Part shown: positions 24,336 through 36,405 of the stretch, in pieces
Layout of the letters: each line of letters starts with the position of its first letter
Numbering within the stretch: position 1 is the stretch's first letter
Source of the DNA: Panulirus ornatus
Taxonomy: Eukaryota > Arthropoda > Malacostraca > Decapoda > Palinuridae
Direction of reading: 5' to 3'
NCBI RefSeq assembly: GCF_036320965.1
Contig: NC_092240.1
Location: 11,210,001-11,274,000, forward strand
Length of the DNA: 64,000 nucleotides
Program-made: the position numbers and the translations under genes
Notes under the pieces: generated by a model
Seen by the model: only the letters and a program-made list of their open reading frames with translations
The model's database searches: none
What the model was told of the DNA's origin: nothing

Positions 24336-24382
<47 letters not shown>
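24315..24382. repeat. (CA)n microsatellite
   Basis: About 33 CA units with one GACAC interruption. Confidence 0.96.
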
Positions 24383-24385
<3 letters not shown>

Positions 24386-24572
24386 ATCATGCGTAAAGAC
24401 TAACATTTAAAACCTTCCCCGAGGCAGACAGCCACCAGACGCACAGATAAATGGACGGGGCTCTTAAGCTAAACTGCTAATGCATTCCACACCCCAACCC
24501 AGTTTTACCAGGCGAGAAAACAGGTTCATCTTGGAGTCTCTGTCAGGGAAGGTGGTTGAGCCCCCTTCCTAG

Positions 24573-24573
<1 letters not shown>

Positions 24574-24648
<75 letters not shown>
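24574..24648. repeat. (CT)n microsatellite
   Basis: About 36 CT units. Confidence 0.96.
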
Positions 24649-24758
24649 GTTTCTAGGGGGACTACGTATTATTCTTTTTTTTTCATGTACTGTTAAGTCC
24701 AGACCACCGCACACTTAGACCCTTCTGAGGTCGGTGTGGTTTGTGTATCTATGTAGCA

Positions 24759-24998
<240 letters not shown>

Positions 24999-25339
24999 TC
25001 TGGCATTCTGAGCGATATGGAACCAAGAATTGAGAAAAAAAAAAATAAAAGAATGGTCTGCTTCATACCTCAGTCATAAGACAGACAGACATTACGAAAT
25101 GGATTGTTGCCGTATTGTCTGACACACTAACCCAAAGCCTCAAATGAAGATAACCTCTTGTCATAAATCTGACGGGAAATTACCAGGCGGAGTTATGAAA
25201 CAGGTTATTATCACTGTGAGATGATTACCATACGTGTAGAGAGATAATCCTCGGCGGAAAGGGAATATAATGTGTCTTCGTATGTCGATCTGAGGATTAT
25301 ACAACGTAATAGAAGAGCGAAAGAGAAAAATTCGACTGA

Positions 25340-25349
25340 CACACACTCA

Positions 25350-25388
<39 letters not shown>

Positions 25389-25410
25389 ATACACACACAC
25401 ACACACACAG

Positions 25411-25445
<35 letters not shown>

Positions 25446-25460
25446 CACACACACACACTC
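25340..25460. repeat. (CA)n with CT and TA interruptions
   Basis: About 60 CA-type units broken by ACTCACACATAC and single substitutions. Confidence 0.95.
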
Positions 25461-25479
25461 AGTACTAACTTGATGATGA

Positions 25480-26080
25480 GCGAAAACATGATCAATGAAC
25501 TTGAAGAACTTTGGAACAGATTGTAGTCACGACCGACGAACCCCCGAGAACTTGGATCACATCTAAGTGATGAACAAAAATTGACCTGAAGAACTTGGCA
25601 TGGAAGTGAAGACCAAAGAACTCTTAAGAACATGGAACAGATGTGAGTAATGATCAAAGAACCTGGGGAACTTGGGTCAAATCTAAGTGATGAACAAAAA
25701 GGATAGAGAACTTAGAACAGATGTAAATGATGACCAAAGAACTTGAAGAACTAGGAACAGATGTAAATGATGACCAAAGAACTTGAAGAACTAGGAACAG
25801 ATGTAAATGATGACCAAAGAACTTGAAGAACTAGGAACAGATGTAAATGATGACCAAAGAACTTGAAGAACTAGGAACAGATGTAAATGATGACCAAAGA
25901 ACTTGGAACAAATCGCAGTAGGGACCGACCAACCTAGAGAACTTAGAAGAAATCCAAGTGATAACCAATAAACTTGAAGAACTTGGAGTAGAACGATGTT
26001 ATAACCAAAAGAACTTGAAGACCTTGGAAGAAATCAAAATGATGACCAAAAGAACTGAAAAAAAAACCTTGAAACAAATT
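25480..26080. repeat. 40-bp minisatellite: homogenised core in a decayed array
   Basis: Four identical 40-bp units occupy 25741 to 25900 (ACTTGAAGAACTAGGAACAG plus ATGTAAATGATGACCAAAGA). On both sides, from about 25480 and to about 26080, the same GAACTTGAAGAACTTGGA and TGATGACCAAA phrases recur with many substitutions and length changes. Confidence 0.93.
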
Positions 26081-26400
26081 CAAGTGATGTGTTCTTGTTT
26101 CCTCTCTGAGAGGTTGAGGTAATGAAGGAATATGTTTTAAGCACAGGACAAGAATATCATACGTCGCCTCGCTGAGAATATAACTTAGGGTAACTGTAAT
26201 TAATAAAGTCCCCTCCCTCGAGATCAAAGAACTAATTATAGATGAAAGACTCATTTCTTTCATTTGGTTTTAATAGGAACTTATTATTCAAGTGCTTGGA
26301 ACTAGTGACATTGTAGACGTTCTTTGAAGGTAATTGCAAGGGGCGTTGAAAATAATCAATTTTTCTAATTACTTAATGTACAATTAGTAAATTGGTTAGA

Positions 26401-26402
<2 letters not shown>
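26081..26402. other. Non-genic stretch
   Basis: I see no gene or named repeat. Confidence 0.5.

Positions 26403-26481
<79 letters not shown>
26403..26481. repeat. (AT)n microsatellite
   Basis: About 39 AT units. Confidence 0.96.
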
Positions 26482-26484
<3 letters not shown>

Positions 26485-26569
26485 TGCCTTGCTGCAAACA
26501 TTTATTGGTACATGGTACGTCAATATACTGGTTACCATCAGCATATCTCCAGTAAAGAGGAAGAAAGAA

Positions 26570-27150
26570 GCGTAGGCCATTAACATGATGGTGTCTGTGG
26601 GATGACTGGCCCTACAAGGGAGTAGGTGGTGTTGGGAGGTGAAGGGCAATAGGGGAATTGGGGTGGAGGGGAGGTCGAACGAGGGAAGGAAAGTGATATG
26701 AAGGTGTGGAGATGGGACGGCTGTACAGGGGGTGAGGGTGGGGGGCGGCGGTAGGAGGGGAAAAGCAGCGCAGAAGGGGGATGGGGGAGAAGGAAGGGCC
26801 ATGCTAGAGGTGGAGGAGAGGGATGGGATAACAGGGCGGAGAGGGGTTGGGATGGTGGATGGAAGTACCGTGGAGGTCAGGGGGCCCTCAGGAAGGAGGG
26901 GGGAGGAGCGTTCTAGGTGTGTGGGGGTGCGCGGTTGAGGTAGGCGCAGTGCAGGGGTGAGAGGGTAGGGAAAGAAGTGGTGGGCTGTGGTAGGGATCAG
27001 GTGGTGGAGGTCAGGTCTGTGTGTACGGTGGAGCAAGCGTCTGTGTGGACTATATCCGGCCACGAAGCCGTCATACATGAATGAAACCTCAAAACCCTCC
27101 TTGAAAATAGTCGAAGCTTCGAAACTCCGTAGGGGCAAAGCGGCCAAAGG
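26570..27150 (+). repeat. Family D: strand-asymmetric G-rich repeat
   Basis: About 400 bp are strongly G-rich on this strand (GGGAGG and GGTGGAGG phrases). They are followed by GTGTGGACTATATCC and GTCGAAGCTTCGAAACTCCG. Related sequence occurs at 33925 to 34230 (same strand) and 34735 to 35120 (opposite strand). The opposite strand carries a 266-codon open frame (27165 to 26365) rich in Pro, Ser, His and Leu that runs into the (AT)n. I attribute it to base composition, because no domain is visible. Confidence 0.55.
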
Positions 27151-27165
27151 AAACGAATAATACAA

Positions 27166-27900
27166 TAAAAATTAAAAAAATGGGAAAAATGTTAAAAAGG
27201 AAATATCTAAACAGTAGACGGTTAAGTTAAAGACATCTTAAGGTTTTAAAGAAAGAGAAAGAGACTTAAAAAGTCCACAGCCTACCTAAAACTGGGTCAG
27301 TTCAACACCATTCGAGAGTCATCCCATGTTATCAACTCACTATCATTCATTTTCATTATCTGTAAACTCACATCAATAACATTTTTTGGCGTAAATGAAA
27401 AGCTGGCGTAATACAAAAATACAGAGATTAACTCTATCTGATGAATATTTCATAAAATCAATTATTCACTATACTAAATAGAAATAACAGATGTATTACC
27501 TTCAACCCCTACCTATAACAAAACAGTCATTCAAATTGAATGACACATTGTCATCACATTTTACAAAACATAAAATTCAAACGTCCTCCCGTTATATCAC
27601 ATTAGCGTATATCATTAACTGCAATGGTTTCTGCCTCTAAATAATTAAGCATTATCACTAAAAGAAACGATAATCATCATTCTTTTTTTCCCCACCATGT
27701 CAACTCAAACTGATTCATTTGTAATCGACACTAACCACGGAGGTGCAAGAGAGAAGTTTGATATAAGCATCTCAATCATTAATTAATCACCCAAGACTCA
27801 ATTAACAACGATTAGTCATCAGAATCACGAAGTAGATAATAAAGACGATTGACCTTTCCAAATAGATAATTTCCACGAGCTAATCATCCAGCTCACATCC
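27166..27900. other. Non-genic stretch
   Basis: AT-rich unique-looking sequence with no gene or repeat seen. Confidence 0.5.
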
Positions 27901-27914
27901 GCATAAGTTCGCAT

Positions 27915-27965
27915 GCTGGCTGCGTCAGTCGATCCACAGTCAACCCAGCTGTTCATCTTCCCCTA
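27915..27965 (+). mobile_element. tRNA-SINE middle fragment
   Basis: GTCGATCCACAGTCAACCCA and GCTGTTCATCTTCCCCTAGC match the segment just after the B box in the SINE at 11560. Flanking parts are not recognisable. Confidence 0.55.
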
Positions 27966-28094
27966 GCCAGCCTTTCTCCTCAAGTTACCTCGTGAAACGA
28001 GTGAGGAACTTTCTCAGTTGAATTAATTTTGCACGAATTATCCAATTTCGAATCTTAACTATGTAATTAAAAGATTTTCTTTTCAATGTAGTTA

Positions 28095-28276
<182 letters not shown>

Positions 28277-28604
28277 AATACACACCGTGTTCTCAATTCC
28301 CCCTTCAAGAACGCCTTCAACAAAGTTAAGCATATATAATTCTTACAGCTCTCAAGACACTACCAAATAACCCAAGTATGTTAATTACCGCTAATTAGAG
28401 TAAACACAGCCCGCACACGCTGGCATGATGAAGAAGAGTGAAGCAACGTGTTTGTGTGTTGTGTGTTTTTATGTGTAGGTTTGTGTCTGTGATCACAATA
28501 CATGTATGTGTTATTACGATTTGTTTATTACACTGACAGTCTTACACTTGTGTTTCCCCCTTTTCTTAAGCTTGTATATATGTGCCACGATGTAATTAAC
28601 TATT

Positions 28605-28607
<3 letters not shown>
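28277..28607. other. Non-genic stretch
   Basis: I see no gene or named repeat. Short TG-rich phrases occur near 28445 to 28490. Confidence 0.45.
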
Positions 28608-28656
<49 letters not shown>

Positions 28657-28680
28657 ACACACGCACACACACACACACAC
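28608..28680. repeat. (CA)n microsatellite
   Basis: About 35 CA units ending in CGCGCG. Confidence 0.96.
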
Positions 28681-28707
28681 GCGCGCGTACAAACACACAC
28701 AAAAACA

Positions 28708-28856
28708 CACACCAGCCTAAGCCAGGTATCTATTTACCGACCAAGGTTGGGGAAAGGACGAATAGCTAGGCCAACTATCGAGCCCTGTGTCTCGAATTTG
28801 GGAGGACCCGTGCTAGAGTTAGGGTCAGCGATGGCTAACCACCACACCACGGAAGC

Positions 28857-28858
<2 letters not shown>
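28708..28858 (-). mobile_element. tRNA-derived SINE between (CA)n and (TG)n
   Basis: In reverse complement the head TTCCGTGGTGTGGTGGTTAG carries an A-box-like segment. A degraded B box (AATTCGAGAC) and the tail CCTGGCTTAGGCTGG follow. The tail side touches (CA)n and the head side touches (TG)n at 28859 to 28900. Confidence 0.72.

Positions 28859-28900
<42 letters not shown>
28859..28900. repeat. (TG)n microsatellite
   Basis: About 20 TG units adjoining the SINE head. Confidence 0.96.
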
Positions 28901-28901
<1 letters not shown>

Positions 28902-29357
28902 AGAGTGAGTACGATGGACAATGACTGAGAGTAACGCAAAACTTCTTAAGAATGCCCTAAGCCAAAACAAAGGTTCTTACATCTTGTCCTGATAAGCCCG
29001 TCTCGTTATGCAAAGTGGAAATTGTAACAGAATGCAGCAAAGACAGTGGTATGGCAAAGAAGGGAATCTAAGTTATCTCATCCAGTGAGTCGAGAATTTC
29101 TTCCCAGTTAACCCACAACGAGTCGAGTCATGCATCTCTTCCCCTTTATCAATCCAGGGAATTTTGCATGTCTTATTCATTACCATCCGGTGAGTTGTGC
29201 ACATCCTCTTCGATAGTATCTTTTCATTTCTTTATCTTTTCTTCATACAAAACTCTCATACATCCTTCATCAATATGACCCTGGCCTTCTTCATCCCTTC
29301 AATACGTCACCGAAACATGACCATTCACGTGATGTTCTTAAAGAGGATGCCATGAAT

Positions 29358-29360
<3 letters not shown>
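28901..29360. other. Non-genic stretch
   Basis: I see no gene or named repeat. Confidence 0.5.
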
Positions 29361-29399
<39 letters not shown>

Positions 29400-29473
29400 T
29401 TGCCCTCGCCCTCTTTTAACAGAGCAGTTTCAAGTCGCTTAAAAATTATGGAGCAAGTTCGCCGCTGCCGGGG

Positions 29474-29544
<71 letters not shown>

Positions 29545-29642
29545 ATCTTGAAAGACTTTGAGTTCTCGCTATAAACTTGCTCTTACCAACGGCTTAATGT
29601 GTCTTGCGGTGCTCACTGAAACTTTCGCAGTTATGAAAAGAT

Positions 29643-29680
<38 letters not shown>
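29361..29680. repeat. (CA)n, (GA)n and (GA)n tracts
   Basis: (CA)n at 29361 to 29395, (GA)n at 29475 to 29541 and a shorter (GA)n at 29646 to 29680, separated by unique sequence. Confidence 0.95.
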
Positions 29681-29682
<2 letters not shown>

Positions 29683-29907
29683 TTGGTATTATGAGGAGTG
29701 AGGCAACTACAAATACACGAAAGGGAGTAATGAACACAGGACGAAGGGAGGATGTGCCTTTTTATGTTTTAGAGGCTGACGCGAAAACAGAAAAGAGTGT
29801 TACAACAGAGGTGAAATGAGGAAAGGATAAGACAACAACGGGATATATAGTGCAGTATGGATAAGCAACATGAACAACAGAAAATGGATACGTTATCACA
29901 GGGGGTC

Positions 29908-29908
<1 letters not shown>

Positions 29909-29989
<81 letters not shown>
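29909..29989. repeat. (CA)n then (AT)n compound microsatellite
   Basis: About 11 CA units run directly into about 29 AT units. Confidence 0.96.
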
Positions 29990-29991
<2 letters not shown>

Positions 29992-30336
29992 GTGAGGAAC
30001 AACCATGAATACCAAAGCGAGCAGGTAGCCAACTCCAAATGGACATAAAATTTCATCCAACACAGAAAGAAGTCTACGGAAGTGCCCACCGATATTTCAC
30101 TACCATAGTAAATTATTACGGATATGCCAACCGCTATTTCAGTGAAAAAAAATATAGGTCTATGGACTTATAAGTCGCACCTTTATCGATATAAAATGAA
30201 CTATATGGTTATATGGAGTCACACATATAGAGAAGATATTCCAGAATAAAGTTAACACGTTTTACTAACGTGGAAATATCTACGGACCTATTAGACCATA
30301 TTTCACTAACATACTATGTTATGAATATACAGTGTA

Positions 30337-30339
<3 letters not shown>

Positions 30340-30397
<58 letters not shown>
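30340..30397. repeat. (AT)n microsatellite
   Basis: About 29 AT units. Confidence 0.96.
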
Positions 30398-30398
<1 letters not shown>

Positions 30399-30460
30399 AG
30401 ATTCTGAAGTATCCTAGTATAGCGAAGCTTCGAACACCGGTCCACAGCAAGGTCTGGCTT

Positions 30461-31190
<730 letters not shown>

Positions 31191-31735
31191 ACAGACAGAG
31201 AAAACTAGACATGTACGGATTAATCTATTTTGTCCACCTTGATAGACAGAGGATTTTGTCCCTCATAATAGACAGAGGAAACTAGACATGTACGGATTGA
31301 TCTATTTTGTCCCACTTGATAGACAGAGGAAACTAGACATGTACGGATTAATCTATTTTGGCCCTCATAATAGACAGAGGAAACTAGATATGTATGGATT
31401 AATCTATTTTGTCCCACTTGATAGACAGAGGAAACTAGATATGTATGGATTAATCTATTTTGTCCCACTTGATAGACAGAGGAAACTAGATATGTATGGA
31501 TTAATCTATTTTGTCCCACTTAATAGACAGAGTTTACTAGACATGTATGGATTAATCTATTTTGTCGAACCTAACAGACAGAGGAAACTAGACATGTATG
31601 GATTAATCTATTTCGTCCGAACCTAACAGACAGAGGAAACTAGACATGTATAGGATAATCAATTTTGTCCCACTTAATAGACAGAGGAAACTAGCTAAGT
31701 ATGAATTAATCTATTTTGTACCACTTAATTATTTT
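31191..31735. repeat. 51-bp minisatellite, about ten to eleven units
   Basis: The units carry GACAGAGGAAACTAGACATG, then TATGGATTAATCTATTTTGT, then CCCACTTGATA. Variants are ACATGTA versus ATATGTA, and CCCACTTGATA versus CCCTCATAATA or CGAACCTAACA. The period is a multiple of three, so stop-free frames run through on both strands. This is not a gene. Confidence 0.95.
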
Positions 31736-31972
31736 GCAGTGCGTTGGATGAGGCAGGTCTGGATAGGCATATAATGAATGAAAAAGAAAGAGGTGTTATA
31801 TATCAAGGATGCTCCCTAAAACTTGTTCTTCAAGATTCGTGCGATGTGTTCACCTGATCTTCGATTAGATTTTGGCATTATCATGTTTGGGTATTGCTAA
31901 TATCAATCAAAAGGATGTCTTGGGTCAATTATAATCTGTAGGTCACTGATTAAGCTTTGCCAAAGGAGGTAT

Positions 31973-31986
31973 TGTGTGTGTGTGTC

Positions 31987-32037
<51 letters not shown>

Positions 32038-32062
32038 GTGTGTGTGTGTGTGTGGTTTGTGG

Positions 32063-32093
<31 letters not shown>

Positions 32094-32120
32094 TGGGTGT
32101 GTGTGTGTGTGTGTGTGTGG
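31973..32120. repeat. (TG)n with irregular TTG and TGG interruptions
   Basis: About 145 bp of TG units broken by CTTG, TTGTG, GTTTGTGG and GTGGG phrases. Confidence 0.95.
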
Positions 32121-32611
32121 AAGCGTGTATAGCTTTACTCATCTTGTTCTCTCTGATAATAATTTCTTTACATTGTAACTACAAGCAGCATCTCCAGCCA
32201 AGAGTCAATACAGACCGTCAATGATTAGCTGGCGATTCAATGCATCACGCTAAACGTAGCGCATTGCTGATGGTACTCGGATGAGCGATTTTTCGCTCAG
32301 GCCCAGTGGAACCCTCTATTGGAAAATGATAATATGAACGATACCTTTTTTCTCTGACCGCATCCACTTCTCATGATCCTTCCTTAGATCTCAATCTTCT
32401 TTCCCTCATATCTACCATTTCCGTCCATGTTCGGAACACTCCTTCAAAAACGCTTGTTGGTTTTCTGTGACTCTCTTGATTTGATATCTCCAGCAGATCG
32501 TGCAGTCGTTTCTTTCTCTTCCAGCTTTCACATTCCCTCAGTCCACGCACCTACAAGATCACCCTTTGTTTAGACTAATCCTCGTCTCATGCCGTTACTC
32601 TTAATCTTATC
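32121..32611. other. Non-genic stretch
   Basis: Pyrimidine-rich in its second half (32360 to 32580). I see no gene or named repeat. Confidence 0.45.
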
Positions 32612-32790
32612 TCCCAAACGAGGTAGCGTCAGGAACAAACGAAGAATGGCCTCAGTGGTACATATCCAATCTCTAGCTGTCATGGATAATGATTCGAAAC
32701 ATTTGAGTTTTGACATCCAAAGCCTTGCCCCCACAGACCAGTTCGCGGTTCATAATCATTATTTCACCTAAAGTGGCTCAGCATATTGTC
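32612..32790 (-). mobile_element. Family B: LINE 3' UTR fragment
   Basis: CGAGGTAGCGTCAGGAACAA and ACGAAGAATGGCC match the reverse complement of the family B 3' box. They are followed by CTCTAGCTGTCATGGATAAT and GCCCCCACAGACC, which I recognise as internal 3' UTR phrases of the same decapod LINE family. No coding part is retained. Confidence 0.6.
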
Positions 32791-32826
32791 AACACTTCAT
32801 CTCCCATATTCCAGATAGATCCAATT

Positions 32827-32829
<3 letters not shown>

Positions 32830-32906
<77 letters not shown>
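32830..32906. repeat. (AT)n microsatellite
   Basis: About 38 AT units. Confidence 0.96.
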
Positions 32907-32908
<2 letters not shown>

Positions 32909-33002
32909 CTCTATAGTTTCCTTTATCTATACCTCAAAACCTCTTTCTGAAGCTTCATGCAATCTAAGGCTGCGCTACTTCCAGTTACAGGGAAATGTGG
33001 AT

Positions 33003-33003
<1 letters not shown>

Positions 33004-33061
<58 letters not shown>
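33004..33061. repeat. (CT)n microsatellite
   Basis: About 29 CT units. Confidence 0.96.
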
Positions 33062-33062
<1 letters not shown>

Positions 33063-33259
33063 TTTCTCTATTCGACAGTATCCTTTTCCATTCTTTCCCC
33101 CCCTCTTCTCATCCACCCGCCTCCTAATCCTGGTGGCAAGGGTACTTCATGTTCTACAAACTCATTCAAAGTCGACGAAAAGTTTAGCCCTCATAATGAG
33201 TCGACCCGTATCACGGTCATGACTAAATGCTTCTTATTTCTTTTAGTTTAATGAGGAAA

Positions 33260-33861
33260 GTTTTGGATGAGTATATTCCTACAACTGACCCGAAAGTCAA
33301 TAGAATTATATGATGAGTTTATTCTTACAATTGACCTGAAAGTTTATAGAATTTTATTATGGCTATCAATTTCTATTTTCTTTTTTTAACGGGAAAGAAT
33401 AAATATAGGAAAGAAGATAGTCAGTGATATCAATTGAATCTCTCCTTCTTTAATGTTGCTTTATGGATATCGAATCAAACACCAGGTATGTGGAAATATT
33501 GAGCTCTCGTGGCGAAGTGGTTAGCTTACTTGATTACGAATCACGCAAGGGCACACCAGGGTTTTGGATGAGTATATTCTTACAACTGACCGGGAAGTCA
33601 ATAGAATTATATGATGAGTTTATTCTTACAACTGACCTGAAAGTTTATAGAATTTTATTATGGCTATCAATTTCTATTTTCTTTTTTTAACGGGAAAAAA
33701 TAAATATAGGAAAGAAGATAGTCAGTGATATCAATTGAATCTCTCCTTCTTTAATGTTGCTTTATGGATATCGAATCAAACACCAGGTATGTGGAAATAT
33801 TGAGCCCTCGTGGCGAAGTGGTTAGCTTACTTGATTACGAATCACGCAAGGGCACACCAGG
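33260..33861. repeat. 301-bp tandem duplication
   Basis: Positions 33260 to 33560 repeat at 33561 to 33861 with only a handful of substitutions (for example CCTACAACTGACCCG versus CTTACAACTGACCGG, GAGCTC versus GAGCCC, GAAAGAAT versus GAAAAAAT). Each unit ends in a tRNA-SINE head (GTGGCGAAGTGGTTAGCTTA). The unit junction falls inside what is the B box in the second copy (GGTTCGAATCCTGG). Confidence 0.96.
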
Positions 33862-33905
33862 GTTCGAATCCTGGACAAGGAAGTTTTGCTTACACCTTAC
33901 CTGAA
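33798..33905 (+). mobile_element. tRNA-derived SINE head (duplicated at 33497)
   Basis: The A-box-like GTGGCGAAGTGGTTAGCTTA and the B box GGTTCGAATCCTGG are about 40 bp apart. The layout resembles a tRNA gene, but there is no closing acceptor stem that I can pair. The truncated first head at 33497 to 33560 comes from the 301-bp duplication. Confidence 0.7.
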
Positions 33906-33924
33906 CCTTCCTTACCTATAATAA

Positions 33925-34230
33925 TTCCTGGGTGGAAGAGGGAGGATGGAGGTTGAGGGGGTTGGAAATGGATGGGTGTATAGGGGAGAGAGTTGGGCCA
34001 TGCAGGGCTGGGGTCTGAGGAGAGGAGGACTGAAAAAGAGGTGGGTGGGGGGTTTCTGAAGAAGAGAGGGTCATCTAGAGGAGTGTGTGAGTCAGGGAAG
34101 GGAGGGTTATGTAGAAAGAGTGGGTTGGAGGGAGAGGGGAACCGTGTAGGGGGAAGGGGGTGGAGGAGATAAGGAAGGGGAGAAGGTAGTGGAAGCAGGA
34201 TGACTAGAAGCTTCGATGCGCAAAATGATC
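33925..34230 (+). repeat. Family D: G-rich repeat, second copy
   Basis: A G-rich strand (GGAGGATGGAGGTTGAGGGG, GGTGGGTGGGGGG phrases) is followed by GACTAGAAGCTTCGATGCG. It matches the layout of 26570 to 27150. Confidence 0.5.
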
Positions 34231-34734
34231 ACGACTTCGAATCCAGGTTCAGTCACGCACAAAATAGCACAAATGACAATCTCTGATGCTATATTGTTCG
34301 TCAAAGTTACTACATATAGTGATAAGATGAGGAAAAAAAAAACATTAAAATAATTATCAAAATAAATATCTCTACAAAAAAGAGCTATCTTACACAATAC
34401 AAACGAAGAGGTGCTATAGTAATAAGAACATGGTCGAATATAATCAATTCTATGGATTTTCAAGAAAAAATAATCTACAGAAATATACATATACTTTGAA
34501 AATGTAGCACACACAGCCATAATTTCTAAGCAGTCCAAAATAACACTTGCATGCCATATCCAACTTCACATTTGTATGATGTCAGTATGCCTGTAAGTTA
34601 ACGCATCTACATGTTGAACGATTATTCGATTATCCTAAGCCTAAATGGATAAATAGATATATAGAAGAAGTAGAGATAGATAGATAGATAAACAGAAGGA
34701 TGCCAAGAAACTTTTCCTCTTCCTGAACAGTTTC
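34231..34734. other. Non-genic stretch
   Basis: AT-rich, with a short (GATA)n near 34674. I see no gene. Confidence 0.5.
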
Positions 34735-35120
34735 TCAAAGCTAGTTGAATCGGTCGTCTATGAGCCAAGCTTCAAAGTTTCGATCCTTTTGGGTTCCGAA
34801 GCTTCGATCATATGGGGGGGGGGGGGGGGAGCACTTTAGTGACAGTATATAGTCCCCTCCAAGCCTACACTGATCTCCCACAACCCCACTTCCCTTGCAT
34901 GTCCCTCCCCTTCCAACCACCATTTGCACAGCTCTCCCTATCCAAGACCCTTACATCTCCAATAAGTCCCTCTCCTTCCCCTAGATCTTCATTCGCGTCA
35001 TGGCCTTCCCTTTCTCAAGGGTCCTCCCCTTTCAAGAAGGCCATCACTGCATACCTCTCCCCTCTCTAGACCCGCCACACAACCTGTACACGATGGCCTG
35101 TCTGGTCTCTGGCCTATGGG
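34735..35120 (-). repeat. Family D: G-rich repeat, inverted copy
   Basis: CCGAAGCTTCGATCATATGG and a G run (34814 to 34829) precede AGTATATAGTCCCCTCC and about 220 bp of C/T-rich sequence. Read in reverse it gives the order of the copy at 26570, including the shared GGACTATAT. Confidence 0.5.
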
Positions 35121-35221
35121 GCCGATACCGGAAACTCCACACAAATACCTGCTCCATTATATTCAAAGAAAATAATTTTTGGGCGGGCAAGTACTACATT
35201 CTTTATGTTACGTTATTCTTA

Positions 35222-35249
35222 TGTTAGCTGAGATGGCACGGGCACCTGA
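35222..35249 (-). mobile_element. tRNA-SINE tail fragment
   Basis: GTTAGCTGAGATGGCACGGG and CACCTGAGGA are the reverse complement of the tail at 11738 to 11770. The fragment abuts (AT)n. Confidence 0.6.

Positions 35250-35334
<85 letters not shown>
35250..35334. repeat. (AT)n microsatellite
   Basis: About 42 AT units between a SINE tail and a family C copy. Confidence 0.96.
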
Positions 35335-35337
<3 letters not shown>

Positions 35338-35483
35338 CTATGAGTCCACGGGGAAAATGAAACACGATAAGTTCCCAAGTGCACTTTCGTGTAATAATCA
35401 CATCATCAGGGGAGACACAAGAGAGAAATACAAGTCAGTTGATATACATTGAAGAGACGAAGCTAGGACGCCATTTGGTATAT
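35335..35483 (+). mobile_element. Family C element
   Basis: The copy runs from ATTCCTATGAGTCCACGGGG through CCCAAGTGCACTTTCGTG and CATCATCAGGGGAGACACAA to AGGACGCCATTTGGTA. The outer TIR-like end is missing on both sides. The left side starts at the same ATTCCTATGAG boundary as the copies at 17976, 21383 and 54773. Confidence 0.82.
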
Positions 35484-35489
35484 ACATAT

Positions 35490-35665
35490 ATACCCTAGCC
35501 TGAGGCAGGTACCCATTTTATCGACCAACCTCTAAGGATGGATGAACAGCTGGGTTCACCGTAGAACGACTGCCGCAACCAAGATTCGAACCTATGCGAT
35601 CGACCCTGGGCGGCCCGTAAATGAGTCATGGTCTGGAACGCTAACCACTACACCACGGGAGTCTA
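35490..35665 (-). mobile_element. tRNA-derived SINE, well preserved
   Basis: In reverse complement it begins GACTCCCGTGGTGTAGTGGT (A-box-like GTGTAGTGGTTAGCG). It has a B box AGGTTCGAATCTTGG and continues through GGTGAACCCAGCTGTTCATC and TCGATAAAATGGGTACCTGC to CAGGCTAGGGT and a short (TA)n. This is the best copy for defining the family. Confidence 0.82.
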
Positions 35666-35764
35666 CGGTATTAGTGTTCGTATTGTGCTCTGTTCTCACA
35701 CCCAACAGGTTTCGAACCCACTGATGTTGCCGTCTTCAACTTATTCAATACTGATAACATGTAC

Positions 35765-35880
35765 ATATTCCTCTATGAGTCCATGGGGAAATGAAACACG
35801 ATAAGTTGGGAACTTATCGTCTTTTATTTCCCCGTAGGCTCATACGAATAAACTTGATCAAGTGCGAAATTGCGATTCTT

Positions 35881-35886
<6 letters not shown>
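35765..35886. mobile_element. Family C element rearranged into a fold-back hairpin
   Basis: The left arm 35774 to 35807 (TATGAGTCCATGGGG to ATAAGTT) and the right arm 35811 to 35844 are reverse complements with about 29 of 34 pairs, around a GGG centre. The right side then carries the outer part of the family C end (ACTTGATCAAGTGCGAAATT, GCGATTCTTTCCAA) and runs into (AT)n. Confidence 0.75.

Positions 35887-35962
<76 letters not shown>
35887..35962. repeat. (AT)n microsatellite
   Basis: About 37 AT units outside the family C end. Confidence 0.96.
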
Positions 35963-35965
<3 letters not shown>

Positions 35966-36284
35966 GCGACCAAGTCGTCTTCCCATTATGGTAAGAAGTG
36001 ACTTTTAATCTCCGTCAAGGATGACACACACTTCCTCCATCAAACCTCCGCCGTGGCTTTGCTAGATCACCTTCCTTCCACTCACAAGGACACTGTGATC
36101 CCCAGGTGGAGTCCACAGTACTAGGAAGACGACTTCGTCAGCCCCAAGATAAACTGCGGGGCGGGGAGCAAGAAATCAATCAGTTTGGTCTTTGTCTCGA
36201 AGCCCAGGAAGCGAAGTGGAGTCGGCAATCAATTCATCACTGGTATCACTCTTCATTCTGGGGTGACTCTAACAGGTCACCCTG

Positions 36285-36405
36285 GGGGAATCCAATGATG
36301 AATAGCGAATCCAAGGGATGAATAGAGAAATCCAATGATAAAGGAGTCCAAGTGATGAATAGGGAATCCAAATAATGAATAGGGAATCTAAATGATGAAT
36401 AAAGT
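36285..36405. repeat. Degenerate repeat of about 20 bp
   Basis: About six units of the type GATGAATAGGGAATCCAAAT with substitutions and small indels. Confidence 0.8.

Noticed and set aside
26365..27165. 266-codon open frame on the minus strand, the longest outside satellites
   Set aside because: It is Pro/Ser/His/Leu-rich because the other strand is G-rich, and it ends in an (AT)n-encoded Tyr-Ile tail. No domain is visible, and related G-rich segments elsewhere do not preserve the frame.
33798..33880. Candidate tRNA gene
   Set aside because: It has boxes like other SINE heads but no closing acceptor stem, and it is part of a 301-bp duplication.
36106..36321. 71-codon open frame beginning MESTVLGRRLRQ
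   Set aside because: No domain is visible. It ends in a small repeat, and the length is within chance expectation.
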